Program-made: the position numbers and the translations under genes
DNA from: a virus
Virus record (IMG/VR): IMGVR_UViG_3300032242_000468
Span: 1 to 64,000 of that record
Strand: one strand, 5' to 3'
DNA length: 64,000 nucleotides
Shown here: positions 8,313-18,575 of the stretch, piece after piece
Layout of the letters: the number at the start of each line of letters is the position of its first letter
How positions within the stretch are numbered: the first letter of the stretch is position 1
Notes under the pieces: model-generated
Database searches by the model: none
Told to the model about the DNA's origin: nothing
The model's input: only the letters and a program-made list of their open reading frames with translations

Positions 8313-9769
8313 TGGACTTCTTTTACGACGGGCAAATACGCCGATACTTAACTCAATTTATGCGACTGATGAGTAACTTTGCTTACCAAGATGGTCGCGG
8401 AAATATCATTCAAATACCTGTTCGTTATGGAGATATGAACAGACAGGTAGCCAGTGTGCTAAAAAAGAACAGTGAAAATATTGTAAACTCTGCTCCTTTT
8501 ATTGCCTGCTATGTAAAGGGGTTAGAACTTGCGAGAGAAAGATTACAAGATCCTACTTTTGTTAGTAAAATGAACATTCGAGAACGTCAATGGGAGTACA
8601 TTGACGAGAATCCAGACAGTCCTACTTTTGGTCAAACTATACAAGACTACGGAAATACACAAGGAGAAAATTATACGGTTGAAAGGCTGATGCCCACCCC
8701 GTATAGTATTCAATTTGCCGCAGATGTATGGTCAACAAATACAGAACAAAAATTGCAGATTCTTGAACAGATACTTGTATTGTTTAGACCGGCCATGGAA
8801 ATTCAAACAACCAGTAATTATATTGATTGGACTAGTTTAAGTTATGTTGAGTTAGACGGAGTTATTTGGTCAAACAGAAATATTCCACAAGGTACAGATG
8901 TAGAAATTGATATTGCCAATCTAACATTTAAATGCCCTATCTGGATTACCACTCCTGCTAAAGTCAAAAAACTTGGTATTATCACAAAAATTGTTGCTAA
9001 TATTTTTACAGAAGCTCAAGGAACAATAGGAAATGGTGAACTTGTATTTGGTAATCCTAATGCCCAAGTAGTTGTTACCCCAGGCAACATCGGAGTATTG
9101 GTGGTTGATAATACTGCTAGATTAATACACCATGGAGAAAATATTGGCGGTACAAATTTGCAAGATATTCCTATTAAAAATGGAACAAAACTTAATTGGA
9201 AATACTTGCTGGACATGTATCCTGGACATTTTAGATCAGGTTTAAGTCATATATCATTAACTAAACCAGACGGCACTAATGTTATCGGATATTTAACGGC
9301 AAATCCGTTAGTAGAAGATGAGATGGAAGTGTTAAACATGACGTTTGACGGAGATACTATTCTTAATACAGACATACATGATTTAACAAACACATATATT
9401 CGAGGAACAGTGAATGCTGTAATTAACCCTACAACATTTAATCCCGGCATAACTCCCGCTATTGATACCAGATATTTAATACTAGAAGACATTAATACAG
9501 ATATCAATATAGAAATAGATTTGTTACCTACTGCTTGGAAAAAATACGGACAACATAATACCAATGCAGAAAGATTTATAGCCCATGCTAACGACATTAT
9601 TCAATGGGACGGTACAAAGTGGAATGTAATATTCGATACTACAACTACACAACCTGTCACTTACATAACTAATTCATATACAGGTATACAATACAAGTGG
9701 GATGGCACAGAATGGTCTAAAACTGTAGACGGGGTATACCTTCCAGGAGATTGGCGTTTAGTTTTATGA
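8312..9769 (+). CDS. 15: Tail sheath stabilizer and completion protein gp15
   Basis: A 485-residue protein. The first ~270 residues match gp15: FFYDGQIRRYLTQFMRLMSN at the start, IPVRYGD, and LMPTPYSIQFAADVWS followed by QKLQILEQILVLFRPAMEIQ. gp15 forms the hexameric tail terminator that holds the sheath and binds the neck. T4 gp15 has 272 residues; here a ~215-residue extension ends in two Trp modules, WDGTKWNVIFD and YKWDGTEWSKT. It starts by TAATG overlap with gp14 and its stop overlaps the Nudix start (ATGA). Confidence 0.85.
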   Translation: MDFFYDGQIRRYLTQFMRLMSNFAYQDGRGNIIQIPVRYGDMNRQVASVLKKNSENIVNSAPFIACYVKGLELARERLQDPTFVSKMNIRERQWEYIDENPDSPTFGQTIQDYGNTQGENYTVERLMPTPYSIQFAADVWSTNTEQKLQILEQILVLFRPAMEIQTTSNYIDWTSLSYVELDGVIWSNRNIPQGTDVEIDIANLTFKCPIWITTPAKVKKLGIITKIVANIFTEAQGTIGNGELVFGNPNAQVVVTPGNIGVLVVDNTARLIHHGENIGGTNLQDIPIKNGTKLNWKYLLDMYPGHFRSGLSHISLTKPDGTNVIGYLTANPLVEDEMEVLNMTFDGDTILNTDIHDLTNTYIRGTVNAVINPTTFNPGITPAIDTRYLILEDINTDINIEIDLLPTAWKKYGQHNTNAERFIAHANDIIQWDGTKWNVIFDTTTTQPVTYITNSYTGIQYKWDGTEWSKTVDGVYLPGDWRLVL

Positions 9770-10194
9770 CAGATATAGTGTGTAGTGGCGGATTTTTTGT
9801 AGCAAAAGATACAAGACGATTTTTATTTTTGTTGCGTAATCAAGGACGTACAGCAGGGTCTTGGGGTATTGTAGGCGGCAAAAAAGAACCATTAGACTCT
9901 ACTCCTTATCAAGCACTTGAACGAGAAATTAGTGAAGAAGTAGGCAAGACTCCTACAATTAAAAAAGTCATTCCGCTTGAATTGTTTACTAGCGAAGACC
10001 AGCACTTCTTTTATAATACTTACATCCTGTTAGTTGATAAAGAATTTATTCCTACTCTAAATGAAGAGCATGTGGGCTATGCTTGGTGCGATTACGGTCA
10101 ATGGCCTAAGCCTTTACATCAAGGTGTAAAGCGTAGTCTGTCTAATAAGACTAATAAAACTAAAATTGAATTGCTTTTAGAAATGCTGTCCTAA
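9766..10194 (+). CDS. Nudix hydrolase
   Basis: A 142-residue protein starting MTDIVCSGGFFVAKD. The ATG at 9766 overlaps the gp15 stop (ATGA) and is preferred over non-ATG codons upstream. The Nudix box runs from GGKKEPL to REISEEVG: the metal-binding REISEE core is intact, while the spacing from the first Gly is one residue longer than the usual GX5EX7REUXEEXGU. Such enzymes hydrolyse nucleoside diphosphates linked to another moiety, such as oxidised dNTPs, ADP-ribose or dinucleotide caps; the substrate cannot be read here. It lies in the late neck/tail operon. Its stop directly abuts the stop of the minus-strand gene at 10195. Confidence 0.85.
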   Translation: MTDIVCSGGFFVAKDTRRFLFLLRNQGRTAGSWGIVGGKKEPLDSTPYQALEREISEEVGKTPTIKKVIPLELFTSEDQHFFYNTYILLVDKEFIPTLNEEHVGYAWCDYGQWPKPLHQGVKRSLSNKTNKTKIELLLEMLS

Positions 10195-10527
10195 TTACCA
10201 AGGACGAGATAGTGTTGCAATGGTTGGTTGAATCTGTTGTGCAATTTGATTTGCTAGATTTGATTTAATGTCTGCAATGGCATCGTCACCTAATGCAGTT
10301 GTTACCATTTGCTCTACTGCTGGTTGAGTAAGTTGATTGAATGGAATGAATGTAAGAGGATCTGGCTCACCCAATCCTACGTTACCAAAATACTGAGCTC
10401 CGTGCCCATCTTGATCAGTCACAGATATAACAAATTCAATGTTGTGCACAACATTTGTTAAATCATTTAGAACAGGATGTGCTAGAAAACGTCCAAATTC
10501 CCAGGTGTATGTTAGTGCGACGTCCAT
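10195..10527 (-). CDS. Small fibre-cluster protein, paralogue 1
   Basis: A 110-residue protein of unknown function, last gene of the fibre operon. It shares a pattern with the proteins at 10531 and 11149: an opening YTW strand, a conserved 'V.H..W/F' strand, an acidic DG turn, then a proline-aromatic segment (here LTFIPFNQLTQPAVEQMV) and a C-terminal amphipathic helix. Similar small proteins sit beside fibre genes in T4-like marine phages. The set may be fibre-associated or assembly factors (inference). A GAGG Shine-Dalgarno overlaps the end of the previous gene, 3 nt away. Confidence 0.65.
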   Translation of the reverse strand: MDVALTYTWEFGRFLAHPVLNDLTNVVHNIEFVISVTDQDGHGAQYFGNVGLGEPDPLTFIPFNQLTQPAVEQMVTTALGDDAIADIKSNLANQIAQQIQPTIATLSRPW

Positions 10528-10530
10528 TTA

Positions 10531-10854
10531 TTAAACCTCAGGTATTCCGCCATTGGGATCTGATGTAAAGTGTTGTGTAAATGTATTAGGTATCAACGAA
10601 CGCTCTACCGCCGGTACATTCACCCATACTTTTACCCATTCAAGGATTTGTTCTTTGGTTACTGATTCATAAGGGACAAATGTATCAGCATCAATATTAG
10701 AAATATTTAAATCTTGAACACCGGTCATCTGTTTTGTGTTTGTTCCATCATCTGCTGTACAGTTCCAAACAACACGACTCACAATATTTGTGTTGGTATT
10801 GTATTCAGAAATTACATCAATTGACTGAACATCCCATGTATAAGTAATAGCCAT
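10531..10854 (-). CDS. Small fibre-cluster protein, paralogue 2
   Basis: A 107-residue protein of unknown function, homologous in pattern to its neighbours at 10195 and 11149: start MAITYTWDVQS, a SRVVWNCTADDG strand-turn, and ADTFVPYESVTKEQILEWVK. The latter is the best conserved segment, with FVPYDQITEEMGLEWAQ at 11149. It has a strong Shine-Dalgarno (AAGGAG) and a late octamer at 10875-10882. Confidence 0.65.
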   Translation of the reverse strand: MAITYTWDVQSIDVISEYNTNTNIVSRVVWNCTADDGTNTKQMTGVQDLNISNIDADTFVPYESVTKEQILEWVKVWVNVPAVERSLIPNTFTQHFTSDPNGGIPEV

Positions 10855-10874
10855 CCTAACTCTCCTTGATGTAT

Positions 10875-10882
10875 TATTTATT
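10875..10882 (-). promoter_or_regulatory. Late promoter octamer inside the small-gene cluster
   Basis: The minus strand reads AATAAATA, with predicted +1 about 15 nt before the ATG at 10854; the short leader contains CAAGGAG. It overlaps the last codons of the 10878-11099 gene. Confidence 0.5.
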
Positions 10883-11099
10883 GTGTATTGACACTAATAC
10901 CATCTGGACGAGTAGTCTGTTGTACCGCTTGAAGTTGTGTTTGAGCCTGTGCTCTAACTTTTTCTACCACTTGAGCAGAAGTTTCGTAGGGCAATTTCAC
11001 CAAACCCATAATAATAATATTGACTTCATCAATTGAGAAATCTGTTAGGTTTAGAGTAGGCGCTTGCTGTCCGGTTGTTTGTGGTTGTGATGGTTGCAT
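10878..11099 (-). CDS. Small conserved phage protein
   Basis: A 73-residue protein: a Gln/Pro-rich N-terminus of ~15 residues, then a helix-type core (LTDFSIDEVNIIIMGLVKLP, YETSAQVVEKVRAQAQTQL). Small proteins with this core occur among structural genes of T4-like marine phages without an assigned role. It has a perfect late octamer (11119-11126) and an AGGAG Shine-Dalgarno. It separates two members of the small paralogous family. Function unknown. Confidence 0.6.
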   Translation of the reverse strand: MQPSQPQTTGQQAPTLNLTDFSIDEVNIIIMGLVKLPYETSAQVVEKVRAQAQTQLQAVQQTTRPDGISVNTQ

Positions 11100-11118
11100 A
11101 AAAATCTCCTATTTGTTT

Positions 11119-11126
11119 TATTTATA
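11119..11126 (-). promoter_or_regulatory. T4 late promoter, perfect TATAAATA
   Basis: The minus strand reads TATAAATA, with predicted +1 at 11113 and a 14-nt leader containing AGGAG before the ATG at 11099. It is a clear example of the leadered class. Confidence 0.75.
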
Positions 11127-11148
11127 TAGGTGTTTAATGATAAGAAAA

Positions 11149-11562
11149 TTATATGATAATTGTTGTAGAAGTGTTCCAAGGAACTGCTTGCGATCTTACT
11201 ACCGCCGGCATGTTTTTAAGTCGTTCTGCTAGTGCATCAACAACAACCGAAACTCCAATATGGCTTTGTGCCCATTCTAATCCCATTTCTTCTGTTATTT
11301 GATCATAGGGAACAAATGACTCCGGATCAAAAACTCCTGGATATGTTGTAGTTTCACCTGTGAGTCTATCTTTAACTATCACATCACCTAATTGAAATGG
11401 AAGTGTTCCGTTTGAACTAACTCGGTTTCCGTTACTGTCTTCTGCCATTAGTTTCCAATGAACATGAGACACAACATCAGTCCATGTTCCATGGTTGGTA
11501 GTATTGACTTGTGTAACACTAAGAGTATATGTGGCTGTAGTGGTTGTAAAAATGTATGGCAT
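11149..11562 (-). CDS. Small fibre-cluster protein, paralogue 3
   Basis: A 137-residue protein of unknown function and the longest of the three paralogues. It has a Thr-rich N-terminal strand (ATYTLSVTQVN), VVSHVHWKLMAEDSNG, and ESFVPYDQITEEMGLEWAQS, which aligns with the corresponding segments at 10531 and 10195. Its start codon overlaps the stop of the 2323-residue fibre gene (TAATG), implying translational coupling. A chaperone or accessory role for that fibre is an inference from this coupling only. Confidence 0.65.
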   Translation of the reverse strand: MPYIFTTTTATYTLSVTQVNTTNHGTWTDVVSHVHWKLMAEDSNGNRVSSNGTLPFQLGDVIVKDRLTGETTTYPGVFDPESFVPYDQITEEMGLEWAQSHIGVSVVVDALAERLKNMPAVVRSQAVPWNTSTTIII

Positions 11563-14500
11563 TATTGTTTACCTTTTAGGTCTTCAATTTCTTTCTTTAA
11601 TAATTCTATTTGTTCTTTTTGTGTCTTGATTAACTCATGTACATCTTTAAACGCTTCAATAAACAATCCAGAAAAGTTTCCATAACTAACACCATACTCA
11701 TCTAATTCTTTGTTGTAAGTAACAACTTCTGGTAAAATTGGCTCAACTTCTTGAGCAATAACACCTATATGCTGTTGATTAGGATCCCAATCATCTGAAT
11801 TGGCTACAGGATTTTCTGTACGTTTATAATAGACACCTCTTAATTGTAAAACTTTATTTAATGCGTTATCAACTGTGAAAATATCTTTTTTCTTTCTGCG
11901 GTCTGAATACGCATAAACCTCTGATGTGGCATAAAGTTGTCCGTCAAAATAATGACTACCGTTTGTTCTTGCTTTATATCCGTTAGCCGCATTGGATCCA
12001 CCTATACCTAAACAACCATATGATCTGTTCCAATAGAAATGCCAACCTGTTGTAGTATCGTAATCGCCACCGTTGCCGCTTGTGTCAAACATAGCACCAA
12101 CGGTGTTACTTGCGCTGATATAATTAATACCAGTATAACTGTTACGGTATCCCTGCAAGTCAAAGCCACCGTATGTATAATCATAATTTGGATACCAATA
12201 GGGTGTACTGCTATAAGATGATGCTGAGAAACCAGGCCAATATAGTCCAAAGTTACCGTTACCCTGCAACCATGTTTGCCATTGATAATAGGATTGTCCC
12301 TGTTGACTTAGAACACGTGATCCTGTGTCATATAATGACCCGGCATACAGAGCTTGGTTACCGTTCGTACCAGTACCAATTCTTACACCGGCAGTACCTG
12401 TGATATAAACCATTTCTAATGGATCAGCATTTGAGCCAGAGTTTAGGGTATCAGAGTATACGTTATTTCCAAAGAATCCGTACGTTGTACTCTGGCTTGC
12501 GTACCAGTTAGTGCCCCATACGTTAGAACAATAAATGTCTGCATACCCAGAACCTGCACTATTTAACACCTGTAGTCTACTACTGGTGTCAATGCTCAAT
12601 TGAACAGCATAACTTGTTGCCCATTGTAATGATAATCTTGGAGCAATTTGGGCTGTACTACCAGTTAAGTTATATTCACGTAATTTGAGTGAAGCATATT
12701 GATAACTTGTACTGTTGGTGTTACTTGCTAATGCCCAGTCACCTGCGGTGTAGTTAGCAATATAACCAGGACCGTTAGTCAACTGATTCAAGTTAGTTAA
12801 GTTACCGCTGTCCCAAACTGTGTAACCACTACGTTGCAGAACCTGGTTAAAGTAGAAATATGGTCTATCAGTATAGATATGTGCATAACTTGTGTTAGCA
12901 GGACCGATTGTGATATAACCGTTTGATGTTGAGTTTGTGATACCCCATGTGTTAGCAGTACCTGCTACCCATGTACCTGCATTTGAACTATTATCAAATC
13001 TAATACCATAACCGGCAGTGGATGCAACATGGAAGTTAGCATCACCACGTGCTGAATATAAGTTTAATCCGCTACCATTACCTGTAGCAAATGATCCACC
13101 GCAAGTCCATGTTGTATTAGTATATCCAGAAGGAACAACACCAGTCGTATTACTTACAATAGTTGCATTACGAGCATCCATCAAACTATAGTAGAATGTG
13201 GCCGGAGTAGCACCTATGTACGGAATATAAATTTCTAAGTATTGTGAATCATACGTAGTTTTTGTAAGTACACGAACCTGAGTAACCGCATTACCGTTAT
13301 AACTTGATCCTGCTATCTGTGTAAAAGTTATACCGGCAACATCGTTAAATGCACCAGCAACAATAAATTCTTGTGAACTGTGTGGTCCGCTACTTGTACC
13401 GTCGTTAATTAATACATGGGCATAAAACTGTCCACCACCTAGATTGGCAATACGGAACCAACCAGTTGAACTTGTTGTCAAGGTGCTATTTTGTGTACCT
13501 TGGTAGTTTGTAGGAATAGTTATGTAAGTTGTACTACCACCAGCAATACCACTAGCACTTAGGTTGTAGGTATTATAGAATTCACCAGTAGTTGCTGTAG
13601 CATTAGTGTTGGCGGTAAATGCACGTCCCGCACCGTTTATGTAAAATTGATATGTGGTTCCGTCATATACTGTGAATGCTTTTGAAGCCCCTGTAGCAAC
13701 TTTAATTAATTGACCAAAATCGTTACCTGTTTTATCAATGTACAGACCGTAGTATCCACTTGCACTTTGGTCAACAATCATTACCGTAGCATTTGTACTA
13801 CCAGCAGTATAAGGATTGGTTAGATAGTAGAATATGTTTCCACCACCAGTTGTTCCACCACCAATAATACCTTTGCTTGATGTTATTGTACCCGCTGGAG
13901 CAGTAACAGCACCACCAAACTGGGCGGCATTGTTTGTAAGGTTAATCTGTAAAGGCCAATAACCATTGTACTGAGTCAATGTTAGACTGTTGTTAGCCTG
14001 AGATGCCTGAATGTAAAATGTGTTGCCTGACGAGTTAAACGCAGTGGTATACCCGCCTGTTGGTTCTAAGTATAAAGTAGGTGAAGCATTGTTGATAACA
14101 ATGTTACCAGTAAATGTCGGACTTGAACCTGTAACATATCCAGGACCATTAGTTAACTGGTTCAAGTTAGTTAAGTTTGTACTACCCCAAACGTTACCGG
14201 CGGCTAGTGTGTTTAGTACCCCACTTGAATTCAAATTCATCAACAGTGCGTTTGTTGTACCGTTGATCTGTCGCCACTTAAACACACCACCGTAGTCAAA
14301 GAATAGTGTACCGTCTTGGGCTGTACTGGTATTGCCGTCAGCAGATGTAATATCACCATGGAACATGATACCATGGAAATTATCATAAGACCCAATTCTA
14401 CCAGAACTGTTTGTATTCCAGTTGTTGAAATATACTGTAGCATTGGTACCTTGGAATCTAGAGTTACCTACAACGTCAAGATAATAACTAGGGCTAGTTT

Positions 14501-17500
14501 GATTAATACCGACATAACCATTAATTGGATCAATGGTCATACGTTCTATTGGTATATCGTTACCTGCACCAGAAGTTCCAGTACCAGGTTTAGTAGCAAA
14601 TACTAGGTAATCACGTTCAGATCCAGAGAAGTCATAACTTCTTGTACCAATCCATGCTTGAGGTGATGCATTATAACTTGTACTGTCAAGATTTAATGTA
14701 CCTCCACTGTAGTTTAACAAATGGTTAAATGCAATACCGCCATAATAACTGTTAGCAGTTGTCGATCTAGTCTGTGCAGGACCAATCTGCATTGCGTAAG
14801 TACCAGTATTAAGAGTAGATGCTCCATTTCCGCCCGATGATACCATGTGATTACCACTGCGGAAATCAATCGGTGCTGTGTAGTAAGCAGTTACAAACGA
14901 TAAGTTATTGCTTAATTGACTTAAATTGGTTAAGTTATAATTGTTCCAAGATTTAGCGGCTGTAACTGGACCAGTTTCAATTGTAGGTAGTGACGTAACA
15001 AAACTAATACCCCAGTTGTTAATCCAAGAAGTAAAGTTATAGTTACCAAAGCCCGCATAGAATTCTGTAACAAATACTTGAGGATAATTCCATACCGTAC
15101 CTACTTCACCAATTGTTATACAGTTGTAAGTACCATCGTTGCCCCATCGAACATTTACATCGCCACCGCCATGTGTACTCTGTGTAGCAAACACATTTAA
15201 CCAACCGCCTGCTGAATAGTTATATCCACCAACTTCAATTGATCTACTTGTACCTGCCGTAGTTCCTGCATATTCATAAATCTTGATAACCATGTACATC
15301 ATTGTACTAGTTCTGTACTGAGGCAATCTAATTTTTATAGCGCCAGTTACAGTTGGTGATGTCGTTACATAAGCGCCACCACCTGGGAAGTTTTCACGTA
15401 GACCTGCGGAGTTCTCACCTATACCGCCACTGGTATCTAACACATTTAAGAAAGTTACAGATGTTCCACTACTTACGTAGCCACTATTGTTACCTAACTG
15501 ATTCAAGTTGGTTAAATTACCAGAGTGATAAATCTGGAAGCCACCATAATAAGGCTGATAACCAAATGTAAATCTACCAGTTGAAGCATTAACATCAAAC
15601 GCCGCATCAGGGCGTGCCGCTGTACTACCTGTAAATCCTGCTTTTAGTAATGCAAATGAATCTGCATAAGTCGGAGTGTTTAACTTACCGATAAACCAAG
15701 CGGTTGTACTACCTGTGGTTAAGGGAAATACAACACCGGCATAACTATTACCAAAGTTAGGATTAATACGCAGGCCTTCGGTATAGGTGGTTGCTGTACT
15801 AGAAGCAAAATTTGTGTTTACAGTTAAACCCGGACTACCGGCAGTTAAACCGGCTATTGTACTACCTGAGGGTTGGAATGTGCCATAGTTAGTAATTGTT
15901 CCGCCAGAACCTGACCAACTTGTACCATTGCCGAGATATAGAATACCGTTAGAACCCTGAATAGTAGCAGGGTTATTAGCACCACTACTATCTTGGTTAC
16001 CAATTAAGAATGTTTGAACACCTGTACTATTGGTTAGACGTAGATAACTAGTAATTTGTGCCGCACCAGCAACATCTAACGGATACAAACCTGCTGTAGT
16101 TGCACCAATTTTAACGTTTCCGCCAGCACCTGCTAGGTTAACGTTACCTGCGACGTATTGATTTAGGGCAACAATGCCAGTTGAATCTTTACTATCAATT
16201 ACAATATCGCCTTGACCGTAACCTTTGATGTTTGCAGTTGCGGCAACACGATCTAGTTGCAGGTAGTCACTACGTAAATCGCCTAGATCATAAATCGCGG
16301 CAGAAGCCAAATACCAATTAACATTCCCGCCTGATGAAGGAACAGGACTACCGCTTAGAGAATAAAAATGTGTTGTACTAAATGTTCCTGTACTTCCGCA
16401 AATTACAACATAACTGTATTCTTCCCACTTACCGGTACCTACGTTATTTGTCAGCCAATAACCAGTTCCATCACTACCTGTTGAGTTGCCGCCAAAGTTT
16501 AGGGTATAACCTGCAGGAATAAATGCCTTGAACACACTGACTAAAACTGCATTTGCTCTTGATTGAACACCAAAATAGAATCCACCAAAGTTTGGACTTG
16601 CTGTGTTAGCAGTATGTTTGATGTTTAATAAGTATCCAGAAGTAGTTGGAGGTACATTTACCGGATAAGATGTGCTTGCCGCAGTAACTCTGGTAATTGT
16701 AACAGCACCTGATGCTAGATTATCGTATACTGTTAGGTTGTTGATTGAACTAACAAAGGTCTCATCCGGGTAGTTGATGTTTTTACGACCGTGTCTTGCT
16801 GATGCAAAACCTATAGTCGGTGCACCTTCGTAAGTCGTATCACCCGCTGTATACCAGTTTAATTTGTTATTAAATTTCAATCCACCGGCCGGGTTACCAA
16901 TATTAACGTTTGTGCCGTCGTATGTAAATCCGCTTGATCCTGCAAAACTGTTTCCACTGTCTTTGTAGATAACTTGATTTGCCGCACCAGCACCAATACC
17001 AGAACCTTGTTGACCAGTAGCACCAATTTCTCCCATTGGGCCAAAGGCTACGTTTGTTAATGATGTATTTGTTTCAAAGAATGCTGAATCAAAATACAAT
17101 GGTGTAGATATTGAACGTGCTGTAGTTCTTAAGAGGGTACCATTTTGCCAATATCTAATATTGCCGCCGTCATAGGTAATAGACAGCACATCGGTAATGG
17201 TATATCCACCACCTGTGTATACTGAACTACCGTTTTCGTAGATAATAATTGTGCCAGCATCAAAATAAATTGCATAGTCGATGCTTGAATATGAAGCGTC
17301 TGTTGTAGGGTCTGTGTTAAGACCAAACATAACACGATTGGCAGTTGAAGCACTTGATGCAGAAGAGTAAACACCTCTAACATAACCTTGTAGTGAATAT
17401 ACCTGCGCATCCCAAGTGTTATTATTGCCTAAAGCCTTTGTAAAAGTGCTATTGTTAGTTGTAGATACACCACCTGTCATTACAGGTGTCCATTCATAAG

Positions 17501-18533
17501 TACCTGCTAGACCAGTAGCACCTGTAGCACCTGTAGCACCAGTGGTACCTGGTGTTCCGCTAGGTCCAGTGGCTCCTGTAGCCCCCGTTAAACCTGTAGC
17601 ACCTGTTGCGCCAGTAGCACCAGTATATCCAGTGGCACCTGTAACACCGTTTACACCACTGGCTCCGCCAGTACCTGTAGCACCTTGAGGACCGGTAGCA
17701 CCAGTAGCACCTTGGCTACCTTGGGGACCAGTAGCGCCAGTAGCGCCAGTACCACCAACAGTACCTTGTGTACCTGCAGGACCTGTTGCACCTTGCTGGC
17801 CTGTAGCACCTGTTGCACCAAAATTACCTGCTATTGAAAAATACCAGTTAGTATAAGGACCAGCACCAGGAGTCCCGCCTACAAAATCTACATTAACTGT
17901 AATGGTCAAACCACTGATGTTAGAAATTACACCTTCAAGATAATTTGCAGGATTTACAGGATAAATTATTCTTACTCGAGTACCGACAATATAAGCATTA
18001 GCAGTATTAACTGTCCAAGTTAAACTTCCAGTATTCAATAAATTGGCAGATGTAGAAGTTACATAATAACCTAAACCAGTTGCACCTGTAGCACCTTGGC
18101 TACCTGCTGATCCCGCCGCACCTGTAGCACCTGTAGCACCAATTGGTCCTGTAGAACCTGTTGCGCCAGTAGCACCTGTAGAACCTATGGGTCCTGTAGC
18201 ACCTGTTGTACCTTGATAGCCACTTGTTCCTCCTGGCCCAGTCGCACCTGTAGCACCAAAAGCACCTGTTGCGCCAGTAGCACCTGTTGATCCCGCAGGA
18301 CCTGTTGAACCTGTTGAACCTGTAGCACCAGTGGGTCCTGTAGCACCAGTAGCACCTTGAGGTCCTGTAGCACCGCTATTTGATGGTATAAAACTTAAAA
18401 CACCAGTACCGTCTGTAGACATAACATATCCACTAGACCCTGAGTTTTGAGGTAAAGTTAAAGTAACCGTACCTGTTGTTGGCGATTTAAGTGTTATCTG
18501 ACCTTGTTGACTGGTATCTAAATTGATTGACAT
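11562..18533 (-). CDS. Tail fibre with collagen-like stalk and S74 chaperone C-terminus
   Basis: A 2323-residue fibre. A short start (residues 1-52) is followed by a Gly-X-Y block to ~153, an ~80-residue non-collagen domain, a second Gly-X-Y block to ~345, then a lectin-like beta domain (~350-500; [20 protein letters not shown]). A long beta-rich shaft follows, with a recurring [15 protein letters not shown]-type motif (at least four copies). The last ~114 residues are a peptidase S74 intramolecular chaperone: SDRRKKKDI supplies the Ser (~2210)/Lys pair, then [17 protein letters not shown] and a C-terminal coiled coil. In this family the domain folds the trimer and cuts itself off. It is the best receptor-binding fibre candidate here. 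Confidence 0.88.
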   Translation of the reverse strand: MSINLDTSQQGQITLKSPTTGTVTLTLPQNSGSSGYVMSTDGTGVLSFIPSNSGATGPQGATGATGPTGATGSTGSTGPAGSTGATGATGAFGATGATGPGGTSGYQGTTGATGPIGSTGATGATGSTGPIGATGATGAAGSAGSQGATGATGLGYYVTSTSANLLNTGSLTWTVNTANAYIVGTRVRIIYPVNPANYLEGVISNISGLTITVNVDFVGGTPGAGPYTNWYFSIAGNFGATGATGQQGATGPAGTQGTVGGTGATGATGPQGSQGATGATGPQGATGTGGASGVNGVTGATGYTGATGATGATGLTGATGATGPSGTPGTTGATGATGATGLAGTYEWTPVMTGGVSTTNNSTFTKALGNNNTWDAQVYSLQGYVRGVYSSASSASTANRVMFGLNTDPTTDASYSSIDYAIYFDAGTIIIYENGSSVYTGGGYTITDVLSITYDGGNIRYWQNGTLLRTTARSISTPLYFDSAFFETNTSLTNVAFGPMGEIGATGQQGSGIGAGAANQVIYKDSGNSFAGSSGFTYDGTNVNIGNPAGGLKFNNKLNWYTAGDTTYEGAPTIGFASARHGRKNINYPDETFVSSINNLTVYDNLASGAVTITRVTAASTSYPVNVPPTTSGYLLNIKHTANTASPNFGGFYFGVQSRANAVLVSVFKAFIPAGYTLNFGGNSTGSDGTGYWLTNNVGTGKWEEYSYVVICGSTGTFSTTHFYSLSGSPVPSSGGNVNWYLASAAIYDLGDLRSDYLQLDRVAATANIKGYGQGDIVIDSKDSTGIVALNQYVAGNVNLAGAGGNVKIGATTAGLYPLDVAGAAQITSYLRLTNSTGVQTFLIGNQDSSGANNPATIQGSNGILYLGNGTSWSGSGGTITNYGTFQPSGSTIAGLTAGSPGLTVNTNFASSTATTYTEGLRINPNFGNSYAGVVFPLTTGSTTAWFIGKLNTPTYADSFALLKAGFTGSTAARPDAAFDVNASTGRFTFGYQPYYGGFQIYHSGNLTNLNQLGNNSGYVSSGTSVTFLNVLDTSGGIGENSAGLRENFPGGGAYVTTSPTVTGAIKIRLPQYRTSTMMYMVIKIYEYAGTTAGTSRSIEVGGYNYSAGGWLNVFATQSTHGGGDVNVRWGNDGTYNCITIGEVGTVWNYPQVFVTEFYAGFGNYNFTSWINNWGISFVTSLPTIETGPVTAAKSWNNYNLTNLSQLSNNLSFVTAYYTAPIDFRSGNHMVSSGGNGASTLNTGTYAMQIGPAQTRSTTANSYYGGIAFNHLLNYSGGTLNLDSTSYNASPQAWIGTRSYDFSGSERDYLVFATKPGTGTSGAGNDIPIERMTIDPINGYVGINQTSPSYYLDVVGNSRFQGTNATVYFNNWNTNSSGRIGSYDNFHGIMFHGDITSADGNTSTAQDGTLFFDYGGVFKWRQINGTTNALLMNLNSSGVLNTLAAGNVWGSTNLTNLNQLTNGPGYVTGSSPTFTGNIVINNASPTLYLEPTGGYTTAFNSSGNTFYIQASQANNSLTLTQYNGYWPLQINLTNNAAQFGGAVTAPAGTITSSKGIIGGGTTGGGNIFYYLTNPYTAGSTNATVMIVDQSASGYYGLYIDKTGNDFGQLIKVATGASKAFTVYDGTTYQFYINGAGRAFTANTNATATTGEFYNTYNLSASGIAGGSTTYITIPTNYQGTQNSTLTTSSTGWFRIANLGGGQFYAHVLINDGTSSGPHSSQEFIVAGAFNDVAGITFTQIAGSSYNGNAVTQVRVLTKTTYDSQYLEIYIPYIGATPATFYYSLMDARNATIVSNTTGVVPSGYTNTTWTCGGSFATGNGSGLNLYSARGDANFHVASTAGYGIRFDNSSNAGTWVAGTANTWGITNSTSNGYITIGPANTSYAHIYTDRPYFYFNQVLQRSGYTVWDSGNLTNLNQLTNGPGYIANYTAGDWALASNTNSTSYQYASLKLREYNLTGSTAQIAPRLSLQWATSYAVQLSIDTSSRLQVLNSAGSGYADIYCSNVWGTNWYASQSTTYGFFGNNVYSDTLNSGSNADPLEMVYITGTAGVRIGTGTNGNQALYAGSLYDTGSRVLSQQGQSYYQWQTWLQGNGNFGLYWPGFSASSYSSTPYWYPNYDYTYGGFDLQGYRNSYTGINYISASNTVGAMFDTSGNGGDYDTTTGWHFYWNRSYGCLGIGGSNAANGYKARTNGSHYFDGQLYATSEVYAYSDRRKKKDIFTVDNALNKVLQLRGVYYKRTENPVANSDDWDPNQQHIGVIAQEVEPILPEVVTYNKELDEYGVSYGNFSGLFIEAFKDVHELIKTQKEQIELLKKEIEDLKGKQ
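17500..17823 (-). repeat. Collagen-like Gly-X-Y block 2
   Basis: About 108 codons of Gly-X-Y triplets dominated by GAT and GPQ in the 2323-residue fibre. At the DNA level it is a near-tandem 9-bp pattern built from 'ccagtagca' and 'cctgtagca'. Confidence 0.9.
18076..18375 (-). repeat. Collagen-like Gly-X-Y block 1
   Basis: About 100 codons of Gly-X-Y triplets ([12 protein letters not shown]) close to the N-terminus of the same fibre. Likely a trimeric triple-helix stalk. Confidence 0.9.
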
Positions 18534-18554
18534 ATTCTACGACTTATAATCCAA

Positions 18555-18562
18555 TATTTATT
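18555..18562 (-). promoter_or_regulatory. Late promoter octamer of the collagen-like fibre gene
   Basis: The minus strand reads AATAAATA, with predicted +1 at 18549, 16 nt before the ATG at 18533. No strong Shine-Dalgarno is visible in the short leader. Confidence 0.5.
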
Positions 18563-18575
18563 CTAACAAAATTCA

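Noticed and set aside
9751-9765. Upstream non-ATG start for the Nudix protein
   Set aside because: It lies inside gp15. The ATG at 9766 overlapping the gp15 stop gives a normal Nudix N-terminus and standard coupling.
17500-18375. Simple-sequence DNA as a possible non-coding satellite
   Set aside because: It reads through in frame as Gly-X-Y triplets within a single 2323-codon gene.
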